A DNA stretch of 64,000 nt from Escarpia spicata (GCA_963995525.1 OZ023209.1:7813381-7877380); one strand, 5' to 3'; numbered from the stretch's first letter, positions 18,101 through 35,780 are shown. Numbers and translations: made by a program. The notes: a model not told the origin generated them from the sequence alone.

Positions 18101-20260
18101 ACATGCCTTACACACCAAAGACTACAACCTACAAACAACGACATGCCTTACACACCACAGACTACAAACTACAAACAACGACATGCCTTACACACCACAG
18201 ACTACAACCTACAAACAACGACAAGCCTTACACACCACAGACTACAAACTACAAACAACGACATGCCTTACACACCACAGATTACAAACTACAAACAACG
18301 ACATGCCTTACACACTACAGACTACAACCTACAAACAACGACATGCCTTACCCATCACAGACTACAAACTACAAACAATGACATGCCTTACACACTACAG
18401 ACTACAAACTACAAACAACGACATGCCTTACACACCACAGTTTACAACCTACAAACAACGACAAGCCTTACACATCACAGACTACAAACTACAAACAACG
18501 ACATGCCTTACACACCACAGACTACAAACTACAAACAACGACATGCCTTACACACTACAGACTACAAACTACAAACAACGACATGCCTTACACATCACAG
18601 ACTACAAACTACAAACAATGCCATGCCTTACACACTACAGACTACAAACTACAAACAACGACATGCCTTACACACCACAGACTACAACCTACAAACGACG
18701 ACAAGCCTTACACACCACAGACTACAAACTACAAACAACGACATGCCTTACACACCACAGACTACAACCTACAAACAACGACAAGCCTTACACACCACAG
18801 ACTACAACCTACAAACAACGACATGCCTTACACACCACAGACTACAACCTACAAACAACGACATGCCTTACACACCACAGACTACAAACTACAAACAACG
18901 ACATGCCTTACGCACTACAGACTACAAACTACAAACAACGACATGCCTTACACACCACAGACTACAAACTACAAACAACGACATGCCTTACACATCACAG
19001 ACTACAAACTACAAACAATGACATGACTTACACACCACAGACTACAACCTACAAACAACGACATGCCTTACACACCACAGACTACAACCTACAAACAACG
19101 ACATGCCTTACACATCACAGACTACAAACTACAAACAACGACAAGCCTTACACACCACAGACTACAAACTACAAACAACGACATGCCTTACACACTACAG
19201 ACTACAAACTACAAACAACGACATGCCTTACACACCACAGACTACAAACTACAAACAACGACATGCCTTACACATCACAGACTACAAACTACAAACAACG
19301 ACATGCCTTACACACCAAAGACTACAACCTACAAACAACGACATGCCTTACACACCACAGACTACAAACTACAAACAACGACATGCCTTACACACCACAG
19401 ACTACAACCTACAAACAACGACAAGCCTTACACACCACAGACTACAAACTACAAACAACGACATGCCTTACACACCACAGATTACAAACTACAAACAACG
19501 ACATGCCTTACACACTACAGACTACAACCTACAAACAACGACATGCCTTACCCATCACAGACTACAAACTACAAACAATGACATGCCTTACACACTACAG
19601 ACTACAAACTACAAACAACGACATGCCTTACACACCACAGTTTACAACCTACAAACAACGACAAGCCTTACACATCACAGACTACAAACTACAAACAACG
19701 ACATGCCTTACACACCACAGACTACAAACTACAAACAACGACATGCCTTACACACTACAGACTACAAACTACAAACAACGACATGCCTTACACATCACAG
19801 ACTACAAACTACAAACAATGCCATGCCTTACACACTACAGACTACAAACTACAAACAACGACATGCCTTACACACCACAGACTACAACCTACAAACGACG
19901 ACAAGCCTTACACACCACAGACTACAAACTACAAACAACGACATGCCTTACACACCACAGACTACAACCTACAAACAACGACAAGCCTTACACACCACAG
20001 ACTACAACCTACAAACAACGACATGCCTTACACACCACAGACTACAACCTACAAACAACGACATGCCTTACACACCACAGACTACAAACTACAAACAACG
20101 ACATGCCTTACGCACTACAGACTACAAACTACAAACAACGACATGCCTTACACACCACAGACTACAAACTACAAACAACGACATGCCTTACACATCACAG
20201 ACTACAAACTACAAACAATGACATGACTTACACACCACAGACTACAACCTACAAACAACG
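11080..20260 (+). repeat. 1-kb satellite block present four times
   Basis: A block of about 1 kb starts near 11,080, 15,866, 18,106 and 19,306 (offsets 4,786, 2,240 and 1,200 bp). Each copy carries the same rare monomers in order: CACCAAAGAC, the TTACCCATC monomer (11,325; 16,111; 18,351; 19,551), CAATGCCATG, AAACGACGAC and the TTACGCACT monomer (11,885; 16,671; 18,911; 20,111). The first two copies also share a CGATATGCC monomer that the last two lack, which suggests the last two copies are the most closely related pair. Confidence 0.85.
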
Positions 20261-23200
20261 ACATGCCTTACACACCACAGACTACAAACTACAAACAACG
20301 ACAAGCCTTACACATCACAGACTACAAACTACAAACAACGACATGCCTTACACACCACAGACTACAACCTACAAACAACGACATGCCTTACACATCACAG
20401 ACTACAAACTACAAACAACGACAAGCCTTACACACCACAGACTACAAACTACAAACAACGACATGCCTTACACATCACAGACTACAAACTACAAACAACG
20501 ACATGCCTTACACACCACAGACTACAACCTACAAACAACGACATGCCTTACACACCACAGACTACAAACTACAAACAACGACATGCCTTACACACTACAG
20601 ACTACAACCTACAAACAACGACATGCCTTACACATCACAGACTACAAACTACAAACAATGACATGCCTTACACACTACAGACTACAAACTACAAACAACG
20701 ACATGCCTTACAAACCACAGACTACAAACTACAAACAACGACATGCCTTACACACCACAGACTACAAACTACAAACAACGACATGCCTTACACACTACAG
20801 ACTACAACCTACAAACAACGACATGCCTTACACATCATAGACTACAAACTACAAACAATGACATGGCTTACACACCACAGACTACAACATACAAACAACG
20901 ACATGCCTTACACACCACAGACTACAAACTACAAACAACGACATGGCTTACACACCACAGACTACAACCTACAAACAACGACATGCCTTACACATCACAG
21001 ACTACAAACTACAAACAACGACAAGCCTTACACACCACAGACTACAAACTACAAACAACGACATGCCTTACACATCACAGACTACAAAAAACAAACAACG
21101 ACATGCCTTACACACCACAGACTACAACCTACAAACAACGACATGCCTTACACACCACAGACTACAAACTACAAACAACGACATGCCTTACACACCACAG
21201 ACTACAACCTACAAACAACGACAAGCCTTACACACCACAGACTACAAACTACAAACAACGACATGCCTTACACACTACAGGCTACAACCTACAAACAACG
21301 ACATGCCTTACACATCACAGACTACAAACTACAAACAATGACATGCCTTACACGCTACACACTACAAACTACAAACAACGACATGCCTTACACACCACAG
21401 ACTACAAACTACAAACAACGACATGCCTTACACACCACAGACTACAAACTACAAACAACGACATGCCTTACACACTACAAACTACAACCTACAAACAACG
21501 ACAAGCCTTACACACCACAGACTACAAACTACAAACAACGACATGCCTTACACACCACAGACTACAAACTACAAACAACGACATGCCTTACACACTACAG
21601 ACTACAAACTACAAACAACGACATGCCTTACACATCATAGACTACAAACTACAAACAATGACATGCCTTACACACTAGAGACTACAAACTACAAACAACG
21701 ACATGGCTTACACACCACAGACTACAACCTACAAACAACGACATGCCTTACACACCACAGACTACAAACTACAAACAACGACATGACTTACACACTACAG
21801 ACTACAAACTACAAACAACGACATGCCTTACACATCACAGACTACAAACTACAAACAATGACATGACTTACACACCACAGACTACAACCTACAAACAACG
21901 ACATGCCTTACACACCACAGACTACAAACTACAAACAACGACAAGCCTTACACATCACAGACTACAAACTACAAACAACGACATGCCTTACACACCACAG
22001 ACTACAACCTACAAACAACGACATGCCTTACACATCACAGACTACAAACTACAAACAACGACAAGCCTTACACACCACAGACTACAAACTACAAACAACG
22101 ACATGCCTTACACATCACAGACTACAAACTACAAACAACGACATGCCTTACACACCACAGACTACAACCTACAAACAACGACATGCCTTACACACCACAG
22201 ACTACAAACTACAAACAACGACATGCCTTACACACTACAGACTACAACCTACAAACAACGACATGCCTTACACATCACAGACTACAAACTACAAACAATG
22301 ACATGCCTTACACACTACAGACTACAAACTACAAACAACGACATGCCTTACAAACCACAGACTACAAACTACAAACAACGACATGCCTTACACACCACAG
22401 ACTACAAACTACAAACAACGACATGCCTTACACACTACAGACTACAACCTACAAACAACGACATGCCTTACACATCATAGACTACAAACTACAAACAATG
22501 ACATGGCTTACACACCACAGACTACAACATACAAACAACGACATGCCTTACACACCACAGACTACAAACTACAAACAACGACATGGCTTACACACCACAG
22601 ACTACAACCTACAAACAACGACATGCCTTACACATCACAGACTACAAACTACAAACAACGACAAGCCTTACACACCACAGACTACAAACTACAAACAACG
22701 ACATGCCTTACACATCACAGACTACAAAAAACAAACAACGACATGCCTTACACACCACAGACTACAACCTACAAACAACGACATGCCTTACACACCACAG
22801 ACTACAAACTACAAACAACGACATGCCTTACACACCACAGACTACAACCTACAAACAACGACAAGCCTTACACACCACAGACTACAAACTACAAACAACG
22901 ACATGCCTTACACACTACAGACTACAACCTACAAACAACGACATGCCTTACACATCACAGACTACAAACTACAAACAATGACATGCCTTACACGCTACAC
23001 ACTACAAACTACAAACAACGACATGCCTTACACACCACAGACTACAAACTACAAACTACAAACAACGACATGCCTTACACACCACAGACTACAAACTACA
23101 AACAACGACATGCCTTACACACTACAAACTACAACCTACAAACAACGACAAGCCTTACACACCACAGACTACAAACTACAAACAACGACATGCCTTACAC

Positions 23201-23447
23201 ACCACAGACTACAAACTACAAACAACGACATGCCTTACACACTACAGACTACAAACTACAAACAACGACATGCCTTACACATCATAGACTACAAACTACA
23301 AACAATGACATGCCTTACACACTAGAGACTACAAACTACAAACAACGACATGGCTTACACACCACAGACTACAACCTACAAACAACGACATGCCTTACAC
23401 ACCACAGACTACAAACTACAAACAACGACATGACTTACACACTACAG
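20161..23447 (+). repeat. Tandem duplication of 1,640 bp (41 monomers)
   Basis: The segment 20,161-21,800 is repeated directly at 21,801-23,447. I could find only two differences: a G for A at 21,281 (GGCTACAACC against AGACTACAACC) and a 7-bp insertion at about 23,041-23,070 that makes a 47-bp monomer with three ACTACAA heptamers. The block carries marks not seen earlier in the array, such as GGCTTACA, TCATAGAC, CACGCTACAC and ACTACAAAAAACAAAC. Confidence 0.9.
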
Positions 23448-23560
23448 ACTACAAACTACAAACAACGACATGCCTTACACATCACGGACTACAAACTACA
23501 AACAATGACATGCCTTACACACTACAGACTACAAACTACAAACAACGACATGCCTTACAC

Positions 23561-26500
23561 ACCACAGACTACAACCTACAAACAACGACAAGCCTTACAC
23601 ACCACAGACTACAAACTACAAACAACGACATGCCTTACACACCACAGACTACAAACTACAAAAAACGACATGCCTTACACACCACAGACTACAACCTACA
23701 AACAACGACAAGCCTTACACACCACAGACTACAAACTACAAACAACGACATGCCTTACACACCACAGACTACAAACAACAAACAACGACATGCCTTACAC
23801 ACCACAGACTACAACCTACAAACAACGACAAGCCTTACACACCACATACTACAACCTACAAACAACGACATGCCTTACACACCACAGACTACAAACTACA
23901 AACAACGACATGCCTTACACACTACAGACTACAAACTACAAACAACGACATGCCTTACACACTACAGACTACAAACTACAAACAACGACATGCCTTACTC
24001 ACTACAGACTACAAACTACAAACAACGACATGCCTTACACACCACAGACTACAAACTACAAACAACGACATGCCTTACACATCACATACTACAAACTACA
24101 AACAACGACATGCCTTACACACCACAGACTACAACCTACAAACAACGACATGCCTTACACACCACAGACTACAACCTACAAACAACGACAAGCCTTACAC
24201 ACCACAGACTACAAACTACAAACAACGACATGCCTTACACACTAGAGACTACAAACTACAAACAACGACATGCCTTACACATCACAGACTACAAACTACA
24301 AACAATGCCATGCCTTACACACTACAGACTACAAACTACAAACAACGACATGCCTTACACACCACAGACTACAACCTACAAACGACGACAAGCCTTACAC
24401 ACCACAGACTACAAACTACAAACAACGACATGCCTTACACACCACAGACTACAAACTACAAACAACGACATGCCTTACACACTACAGACTACAAACTACA
24501 AACAACGACATGCCTTACACACTACAGACTTCAAACTACAAACAACGACATGCCTTACACACCACAGACTACAACCTACAAACAACGACAAGCCTTACAC
24601 ACCACAGACTACAACCTACAAACAACGACATGCCTTACACACCACAGACTACAAACTACAAACAACGACATGCCTTACACACTACAGACTACAAACTACA
24701 AACAACGACATGCCTTACACACTACAGACTACAAACTACAAACAACGACATGCCTTACACACCACAGACTACAAACTACAAACAACGACATGCCTTACAC
24801 ATCACAGACTACAAACTACAAACAACGACATGCCTTACACACCACAGACTACAACCTACAAACAACGACATGCCTTACACACCACAGACTACAAACTACA
24901 AACAACGACATGCCTTACACACCACAGACTACAACCTACAAACAACGACAAGCCTAACACACCACAGACTACAAACTACAAACAACGACATGCCTTACAC
25001 ACCACAGATTACAAACTACAAACAACGACATGCCTTACACACTACAGACTACAACCTACAAACAACGACATGCCTTACACATCACAGACTACAAACTACA
25101 AACAATGACATGCCTTACACACTACAGACTACAAACTACAAACAACGACATGCCTTACACACCACAGTTTACAACCTACAAACAACGACAAGCCTTACAC
25201 ATCACAGACTACAAACTACAAACAACGACATGCCTTACACACCACAGACTACAACCTACAAACAACGACAAGCCTTACACACCACAGACTACAAACTACA
25301 AACAACGACATGCCTTACACACCACAGACTACAAACTACAAAAAACGACATGCCTTACACACCACAGACTACAACCTACAAACAACGACAAGCCTTACAC
25401 ACCACAGACTACAAACTACAAACAACGACATGCCTTACACACCACAGACTACAAACAACAAACAACGACATGCCTTACACACCACAGACTACAACCTACA
25501 AACAACGACAAGCCTTACACACCACATACTACAACCTACAAACAACGACATGCCTTACACACCACAGACTACAAACTACAAACAACGACATGCCTTACAC
25601 ACTACAGACTACAAACTACAAACAACGACATGCCTTACACACTACAGACTACAAACTACAAACAACGACATGCCTTACTCACTACAGACTACAAACTACA
25701 AACAACGACATGCCTTACACACCACAGACTACAAACTACAAACAACGACATGCCTTACACATCACATACTACAAACTACAAACAACGACATGCCTTACAC
25801 ACCACAGACTACAACCTACAAACAACGACATGCCTTACACACCACAGACTACAACCTACAAACAACGACAAGCCTTACACACCACAGACTACAAACTACA
25901 AACAACGACATGCCTTACACACTAGAGACTACAAACTACAAACAACGACATGCCTTACACATCACAGACTACAAACTACAAACAATGCCATGCCTTACAC
26001 ACTACAGACTACAAACTACAAACAACGACATGCCTTACACACCACAGACTACAACCTACAAACGACGACAAGCCTTACACACCACAGACTACAAACTACA
26101 AACAACGACATGCCTTACACACCACAGACTACAAACTACAAACAACGACATGCCTTACACACTACAGACTACAAACTACAAACAACGACATGCCTTACAC
26201 ACTACAGACTTCAAACTACAAACAACGACATGCCTTACACACCACAGACTACAACCTACAAACAACGACAAGCCTTACACACCGCAGACTACAACCTACA
26301 AACAACGACATGCCTTACACACCACAGACTACAAACTACAAACAACGACATGCCTTACACACTACAGACTACAAACTACAAACAACGACATGCCTTACAC
26401 ACTACAGACTACAAACTACAAACAACGACATGCCTTACACACCACAGACTACAAACTACAAACAACGACATGCCTTACACATCACAGACTACAAACTACA

Positions 26501-26920
26501 AACAACGACATGCCTTACACACCACAGACTACAACCTACAAACAACGACATGCCTTACACACCACAGACTACAAACTACAAACAACGACATGCCTTACAC
26601 ACCACAGACTACAACCTACAAACAACGACAAGCCTTACACACCACAGACTACAAACTACAAACAACGACATGCCTTACACACCACAGATTACAAACTACA
26701 AACAACGACATGCCTTACACACTACAGACTACAACCTACAAACAACGACATGCCTTACACATCACAGACTACAAACTACAAACAATGACATGCCTTACAC
26801 ACTACAGACTACAAACTACAAACAACGACATGCCTTACACACCACAGTTTACAACCTACAAACAACGACAAGCCTTACACATCACAGACTACAAACTACA
26901 AACAACGACATGCCTTACAC
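23561..26920 (+). repeat. Tandem duplication of 1,680 bp (42 monomers)
   Basis: The segment 23,561-25,240 is repeated directly at 25,241-26,920. By eye the copies differ at two bases: AGCCTAACAC at 24,951 against AGCCTTACAC at 26,631, and ACCACAGACT at 24,601 against ACCGCAGACT at 26,281. Shared rare marks include the AAAAAACGAC monomer, CAAACAACAAAC, CTTACTCACT and CACATACTAC. Near identity across 42 monomers that vary among themselves shows copying as one block. Confidence 0.9.
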
Positions 26921-29911
26921 ACCACAGACTACAAACTACAAACAACGACATGCCTTACACATCACAGACTACAAACTACAAACAACGACAAGCCTAACAC
27001 ACTACAGACTACAAACTACAAACAACGACATGCCTTACACACCACAGTCTACAACCTACAAACAACGACAAGCCTTACACATCACAGACTACAAACTACA
27101 AACAACGACATGCCTTACACACCACAGACTACAACCTACAAACAACGACAAGCCTTACACACCACAGACTACAAACTACAAACAACGACATGCCTTACAA
27201 ACCACAGACTACAAACTACAAACAACGACATGCCTTACACACCACAGACTACAAACTACAAACAACGACATGCCTTACACACTACAGACTACAAACTACA
27301 AACAACGACATGCCTTACACATCACAGACTACAAACTACAAACAATGCCATGCCTTACACACTACAGACTACAAACTACAAACAACGACATGCCTTACAC
27401 ACCACAGACTACAACCTACAAACGACGACAAACCTTACACACCACAGACAACAAACTACAAACAACGACATGCCATACACACCACAGACTACAAACTACA
27501 AACAACGACATGCCTTACACACCACAGACTACAACCTACAAACAACGACAAGCCTTACACACCACAGACTACAACCTACAAACAACGACATGCCTTACAC
27601 ACCACAGACTACAAACTACAAACAACGACATGCCTTACACACTACAGACTACAAACTACAAACAACGACATGCCTTACACACTACAGACTACAAACTACA
27701 AACAACGACATGCCTTACACACCACAGACTACAAACTACAAACAACGACATGCCTTACACATCACAGACTACAAACTACAAACAACGACATGCCTTACAC
27801 ACCAGAGACTACAACCTACAAACAACGACATGCCTTACACACCACATACTACAAACTACAAACAACGACATGCCTTACACACCACAGACTACAACCTACA
27901 AACAACGACAAGCCTTACACACCACAGACTACAAACTACAAACAACGACATGCCTTACACACCACAGATTACAAACTACAAACAACGACATGCCTTACAC
28001 ACTACAGACTACAACCTACAAACAACGACATGCCTTACACATGACAGACTACAAACTACAAACAATGACATGCCTTACACACTACAGACTACAAACTACA
28101 AACAACGACATGCCTTACACACCACAGTTTACAACCTACAAACAACGACAAGCCTTACACATCACAGACTACAAACTACAAACAACGACATGCCTTACAC
28201 ACCACAGACTACAAACTACAAACAACGACATGCGTTACACATCACAGACTACAAACTACAAATAACGACAAGCCTTACACACTACAGACTACAAACTACA
28301 AACAACGACATGCCTTACACACTACAGACTACAAACTACAAACAACGACATGCCTTACACATCACAGACTACAAACTACAAACAATGCCATGCCTTACAC
28401 ACTACAGACTACAAACTACAAACAACGACATGCCTTACACACCACAGACTACAACCTACAAACGACGACAAGCCTTACACACCACAGACTACAAACTACA
28501 AACAACGACATGCCTTACACACCACAGACTACAAACTACAAACAACGACATGCCTTACACACCACAGACTACAACCTACAAACAACGACAAGCCTTACAC
28601 ACCACATACTACAACCTACAAACAACGACATACCTTACACACCACAGACTACAAACTACAAACAACGACATGCCTTACACACTACAGACTACAAACTACA
28701 AACAACGACATGCCTTACACACTACAGACTACAAACTACAAACAACGACATGCCTTACACACCACAGACTACAAACTACAAACAACGACATGCCTTACAC
28801 ATCACAGACTACAAACTACAAACAACGACATGCCTTACACACCAAAGACTACAACCTACAAACAACGACATGCCTTACACACCACAGACTACAAACTATA
28901 AACAACGACATGCCTTTCACACCACAGACTACAACCTACAAACAACGACAAGCCTTACACACCACAGACTACAAACTACAAACAACGACATGCCTTACAC
29001 ACCACAGATTACAAACTACAAACAACGACATGTCTTACACACTACAGACTACAACCTACAAACAACGACATGCCTTACACATCACAGACTACAAACTACA
29101 AACAATGACATGCCTTACACACTACAGACTACAAACTACAAACAACGACATGCCTTACACACCACAGTTTACAACCTACAAACAACGACAAGCCTTACAC
29201 ATCACAGACTACAAACTACAAACAACGACATGCCTTACACACCACAGACTACAAACTACAAACAACGACATGCCTTACACATCACAGACTACAAACTACA
29301 AACAACGACAAGCCTTACACACTACAGACTACAAACTACAAACAACGACATGCCTTACACACCACAGTCTACAACCTACAAACAACGACAAGCCTTACAC
29401 ATCACAGACTACAAACTACAAACAACGACATGCCTTACACACCACAGACTACAACCTACAAACAACGACAAGCCTTACACACCACAGACTACAAACTACA
29501 AACAACGACATGCCTTACAAACCACAGACTACAAACTACAAACAACGACATGCCTTACACACCACAGACTACAAACTACAAACAACGACATGCCTTACAC
29601 ACTACAGACTACAAACTACAAACAACGACATGCCTTACACATCACAGACTACAAACTACAAACAATGCCATGCCTTACACACTACAGACTACAAACTACA
29701 AACAACGACATGCCTTACACACCACAGACTACAACCTACAAACGACGACAAGCCTTACACACCACAGACTACAAACTACAAACAACGACATGCCTTACAC
29801 ACCACAGAGTACAACCTACAAACAACGACAAGCCTTACACACCACAGACTACAACCTACAAACAACGACATGCCTTACACACCACAGACTACAACCTACA
29901 AACAACGACAT

Positions 29912-32900
29912 GCCTTACACACCACAGACTACAAACTACAAACAACGACATGCCTTACACACTACAGACTACAAACTACAAACAACGACATGCCTTACAC
30001 ACCACAGACTACAAACTACAAACAACGACATGCCTTACACATCACAGACTAGAAACTACAAACAACGACATGCCTTACACACCACAGACTACAACCTACA
30101 AACAACGACATGCCTTACACACCACAGACTACAAACTACAAACAACGACAAGCCTTACACATCACAGACTACAAACTACAAACAACGACATGCCTTACAC
30201 ACCACAGACTACAACCTACAAACAACGACATGCCTTACACATCACAGACTACAAACTACAAACAACGACAAGCCTTACACACCACAGACTACAAACTACA
30301 AACAACGACATGCCTTACACATCACAGACTACAAACTAAAAACAACGACATGCCTTACACACCACAGACTACAACCTACAAACAACGACATGCCTTACAC
30401 ACCACAGACTACAAACTACAAACAACGACATGCCTTACACACTACAGACTACAACCTACAAACAACGACATGCCTTACACATCACAGACTACAAACTACA
30501 AACAATGACATGCCTTACACACTACAGACTACAAACTACAAACAACGACATGCCTTACAAACCACAGCCTACAAACTACAAACAACGACATGCCATACAC
30601 ACCACAGACTACAAACTACAAACAACGACATGCCTTACACACTACAGACTACAACCTACAAACAACGACATGCCTTACACATCATAGACTACAAACTACA
30701 AACAATGACATGGCTTACACACCACAGACTACAACCTACAAACAACGACATGCCTTACACACCACAGACTACAAACTACAAACAACGACATGCCTTACAC
30801 ACCACAGACTACAACCTACAAACAACGACATGCCTTACACATCACAGACTACAAACTACAAACAACGACAAGCCTTACACACCACAGACTACAAACTACA
30901 AACAACGACATGCCTTACACATCACAGACTACAAACTACAAACAACGACATGCCTTACACACCACAGACTACAACCTACAAACAACGACATGCCTTACAC
31001 ACCACAGACTACAAACTACAAACAACGACATGCCTTACACACCACAGACTACAACCTACAAACAACGACAAGCCTTACACACCACAGACTACAAACTACA
31101 AACAACGACATGCCTTACACACCACAGACTACAAACTACAAACAACGACATGCCTTACACACTACAGACTACAACCTACAAACAACGACATGCCTTACAC
31201 ATCACAGACTACAAACTACAAATAATGACATGCCTTACACGCTACACACTACAAACTACAAACAACGACATGCCTTACACACCACAGACTACAAACTACA
31301 AACAACGACATGCCTTACACACCACAGACTACAAACTACAAACAACGACATGCCTTACACACTACAAACTACAACCTACAAACAACGACAAGCCTTACAC
31401 ACCACAGACTACAAACTACAAACAACGACATGCCTTACACACCACAGACTACAAACTACAAACAACGACATGCCTTACACACTACAGACTACAAACTACA
31501 AACAACGACATGCCTTACACATCATAGACTACAAACTACAAACAATGACATGCCTTACACACTAGAGACTACAAACTACAAACAACGACATGGCTTACAC
31601 ACCACAGACTACAACCTACAAACAACGACATGCCTTACACACCACAGACTACAAACTACAAACAACGACATGCCTTACACACTACAGACTACAAACTACA
31701 AACAACGACATGCCTTACACATCACAGACTACAAACTACAAACAATGACATGCCTTACACACTACAGACTACAAACTACAAACAACGACATGCCTTACAC
31801 ACCACAGACTACAACCTACAAACAACGACAAGCCTTACACACCACAGACTACAAACTACAAACAACGACATGCCTTACACACCACAGACTACAAACTACA
31901 AACAACGACATGCCTTACACACCACAGACTACAAACTACAAACAACGACATGCCTTACACACTACAGACTACAAACTACAAACAACGACATGCCTTACAC
32001 ATCACAGACTACAAACTACAAACAATGACATGCCTTACACACTACAGACTACAAACTACAAACAACGACATGCCTTACACACCACAGACTACAACCTACA
32101 AACAACGACAAGCCTTACACACCACAGACTACAAACTACAAACAACGACATGCCTTACACACTACAGACTACAAACTACAAACAACGACATGCCTTACAC
32201 ACCACAGACTACAAACTACAAACAACGACATGCCTTACACATCACAGACTAGAAACTACAAACAACGACATGCCTTACACACCACAGACTACAACCTACA
32301 AACAACGACATGCCTTACACACCACAGACTACAAACTACAAACAACGACAAGCCTTACACATCACAGACTACAAACTACAAACAACGACATGCCTTACAC
32401 ACCACAGACTACAACCTACAAACAACGACATGCCTTACACATCACAGACTACAAACTACAAACAACGACAAGCCTTACACACCACAGACTACAAACTACA
32501 AACAACGACATGCCTTACACATCACAGACTACAAACTAAAAACAACGACATGCCTTACACACCACAGACTACAACCTACAAACAACGACATGCCTTACAC
32601 ACCACAGACTACAAACTACAAACAACGACATGCCTTACACACTACAGACTACAACCTACAAACAACGACATGCCTTACACATCACAGACTACAAACTACA
32701 AACAATGACATGCCTTACACACTACAGACTACAAACTACAAACAACGACATGCCTTACAAACCACAGCCTACAAACTACAAACAACGACATGCCATACAC
32801 ACCACAGACTACAAACTACAAACAACGACATGCCTTACACACTACAGACTACAACCTACAAACAACGACATGCCTTACACATCATAGACTACAAACTACA

Positions 32901-34311
32901 AACAATGACATGGCTTACACACCACAGACTACAACCTACAAACAACGACATGCCTTACACACCACAGACTACAAACTACAAACAACGACATGCCTTACAC
33001 ACCACAGACTACAACCTACAAACAACGACATGCCTTACACATCACAGACTACAAACTACAAACAACGACAAGCCTTACACACCACAGACTACAAACTACA
33101 AACAACGACATGCCTTACACATCACAGACTACAAACTACAAACAACGACATGCCTTACACACCACAGACTACAACCTACAAACAACGACATGCCTTACAC
33201 ACCACAGACTACAAACTACAAACAACGACATGCCTTACACACCACAGACTACAACCTACAAACAACGACAAGCCTTACACACCACAGACTACAAACTACA
33301 AACAACGACATGCCTTACACACCACAGACTACAAACTACAAACAACGACATGCCTTACACACTACAGACTACAACCTACAAACAACGACATGCCTTACAC
33401 ATCACAGACTACAAACTACAAATAATGACATGCCTTACACGCTACACACTACAAACTACAAACAACGACATGCCTTACACACCACAGACTACAAACTACA
33501 AACAACGACATGCCTTACACACCACAGACTACAAACTACAAACAACGACATGCCTTACACACTACAAACTACAACCTACAAACAACGACAAGCCTTACAC
33601 ACCACAGACTACAAACTACAAACAACGACATGCCTTACACACCACAGACTACAAACTACAAACAACGACATGCCTTACACACTACAGACTACAAACTACA
33701 AACAACGACATGCCTTACACATCATAGACTACAAACTACAAACAATGACATGCCTTACACACTAGAGACTACAAACTACAAACAACGACATGGCTTACAC
33801 ACCACAGACTACAACCTACAAACAACGACATGCCTTACACACCACAGACTACAAACTACAAACAACGACATGCCTTACACACTACAGACTACAAACTACA
33901 AACAACGACATGCCTTACACATCACAGACTACAAACTACAAACAATGACATGCCTTACACACTACAGACTACAAACTACAAACAACGACATGCCTTACAC
34001 ACCACAGACTACAACCTACAAACAACGACAAGCCTTACACACCACAGACTACAAACTACAAACAACGACATGCCTTACACACCACAGACTACAAACTACA
34101 AACAACGACATGCCTTACACACCACAGACTACAAACTACAAACAACGACATGCCTTACACACTACAGACTACAAACTACAAACAACGACATGCCTTACAC
34201 ATCACAGACTACAAACTACAAACAATGACATGCCTTACACACTACAGACTACAAACTACAAACAACGACATGCCTTACACACCACAGACTACAACCTACA
34301 AACAACGACAA
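29912..34311 (+). repeat. Tandem duplication of 2,200 bp (55 monomers), apparently identical
   Basis: The segment 29,912-32,111 recurs at 32,112-34,311. I saw no difference in the lines compared, including rare marks such as the AGAAACTAC monomer (30,051 and 32,251), AACTAAAAACAACG (30,336 and 32,536), ACCACAGCCT (30,561 and 32,761), AATAATGACA (31,221 and 33,421) and GGCTTACA. It is either a very recent duplication or an assembly duplication. Confidence 0.88.
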
Positions 34312-35780
34312 GCCTTACACACCACAGACTAGAAACTACAAACAACGACATGCCTTACACACCACAGACTACAAACTACAAAAAACGACATGCCTTACAC
34401 ACCACAGACTACAACCTACAAACAACGACAAGCCTTACACACCACAGACTACAAACTACAAACAACGACATGCCTTACACACCACAGACTACAAACTACA
34501 AACAACGACATGCCTTACACACCACAGACTACAACCTACAAACAACGACAAGCCTTACACACCACATACTACAACCTACAAACAACGACATGCCTTACAC
34601 ACCACAGACTACAAACTACAAACAACGACATGCCTTACACACTACAGACTACAAACTACAAACAACGACATGCCTTACATACTACAGACTACAAACTACA
34701 AACAACGACATGCCTTACACACCACAGACTACAAACTACAAACAACGACATGCCTTACACATCACAGACTACAAACTACAAACAACGACATGCCTTACAC
34801 ACCACAGACTACAACCTACAAACAACGACATGCCTTACACACCACAGACTACAACCTACAAACAACGACAAGCCTTACACACCACAGACTACAAACTACA
34901 AACAACGACATGCCTTACACACCACAGACTACAACCTACAAACAACGACATGCCTTACACACCACAGACTACAAACTACAAACAACGACATGCCTTACAC
35001 ACCACAGACTACAACCTACAAACAACGACAAGCCTTACACACCACAGACTACAAACTACAAACAACGACATGCCTTACACACTACAGACTACAAACTACA
35101 AACAACGACATGCCTTACACATCATAGACTACAAACTACAAACAATGACATGCCTTACACACTAGAGACTACAAACTACAAACAACGACATGCCTTACAC
35201 ACCACAGACTACAAACTACAAACAACGACATGCCTTACACACTACAGACTACAAACTACAAACAACGACATGCCTTACACATCACAGACTACAAACTACA
35301 AACAACGACATGCCTTACACACCACAGACTACAACCTACAAACAACGACATGCCTTACACACCACAGACTACAACCTACAAACAACGACAAGCCTTACAC
35401 ACCACAGACTACAAACTACAAACAACGACATGCCTTACACACCACAGACTACAACCTACAAACAACGACATGCCTTACACACCACAGACTACAAACTACA
35501 AACAACGACATGCCTTACACACCACAGACTACAACCTACAAACAACGACAAGCCTTACACACCACAGACTACAAACTACAAACAACGACATGCCTTACAC
35601 ACTACAGACTACAAACTACAAACAACGACATGCCTTACACATCATAGACTACAAACTACAAACAACGACATGCCTTACACACCACAGACTACAACCTACA
35701 AACAACGACAAGCCTTACACACCACAGACTACAAACTACAAACAACGACATGCCTTACACACTACAGACTACAAACTACA

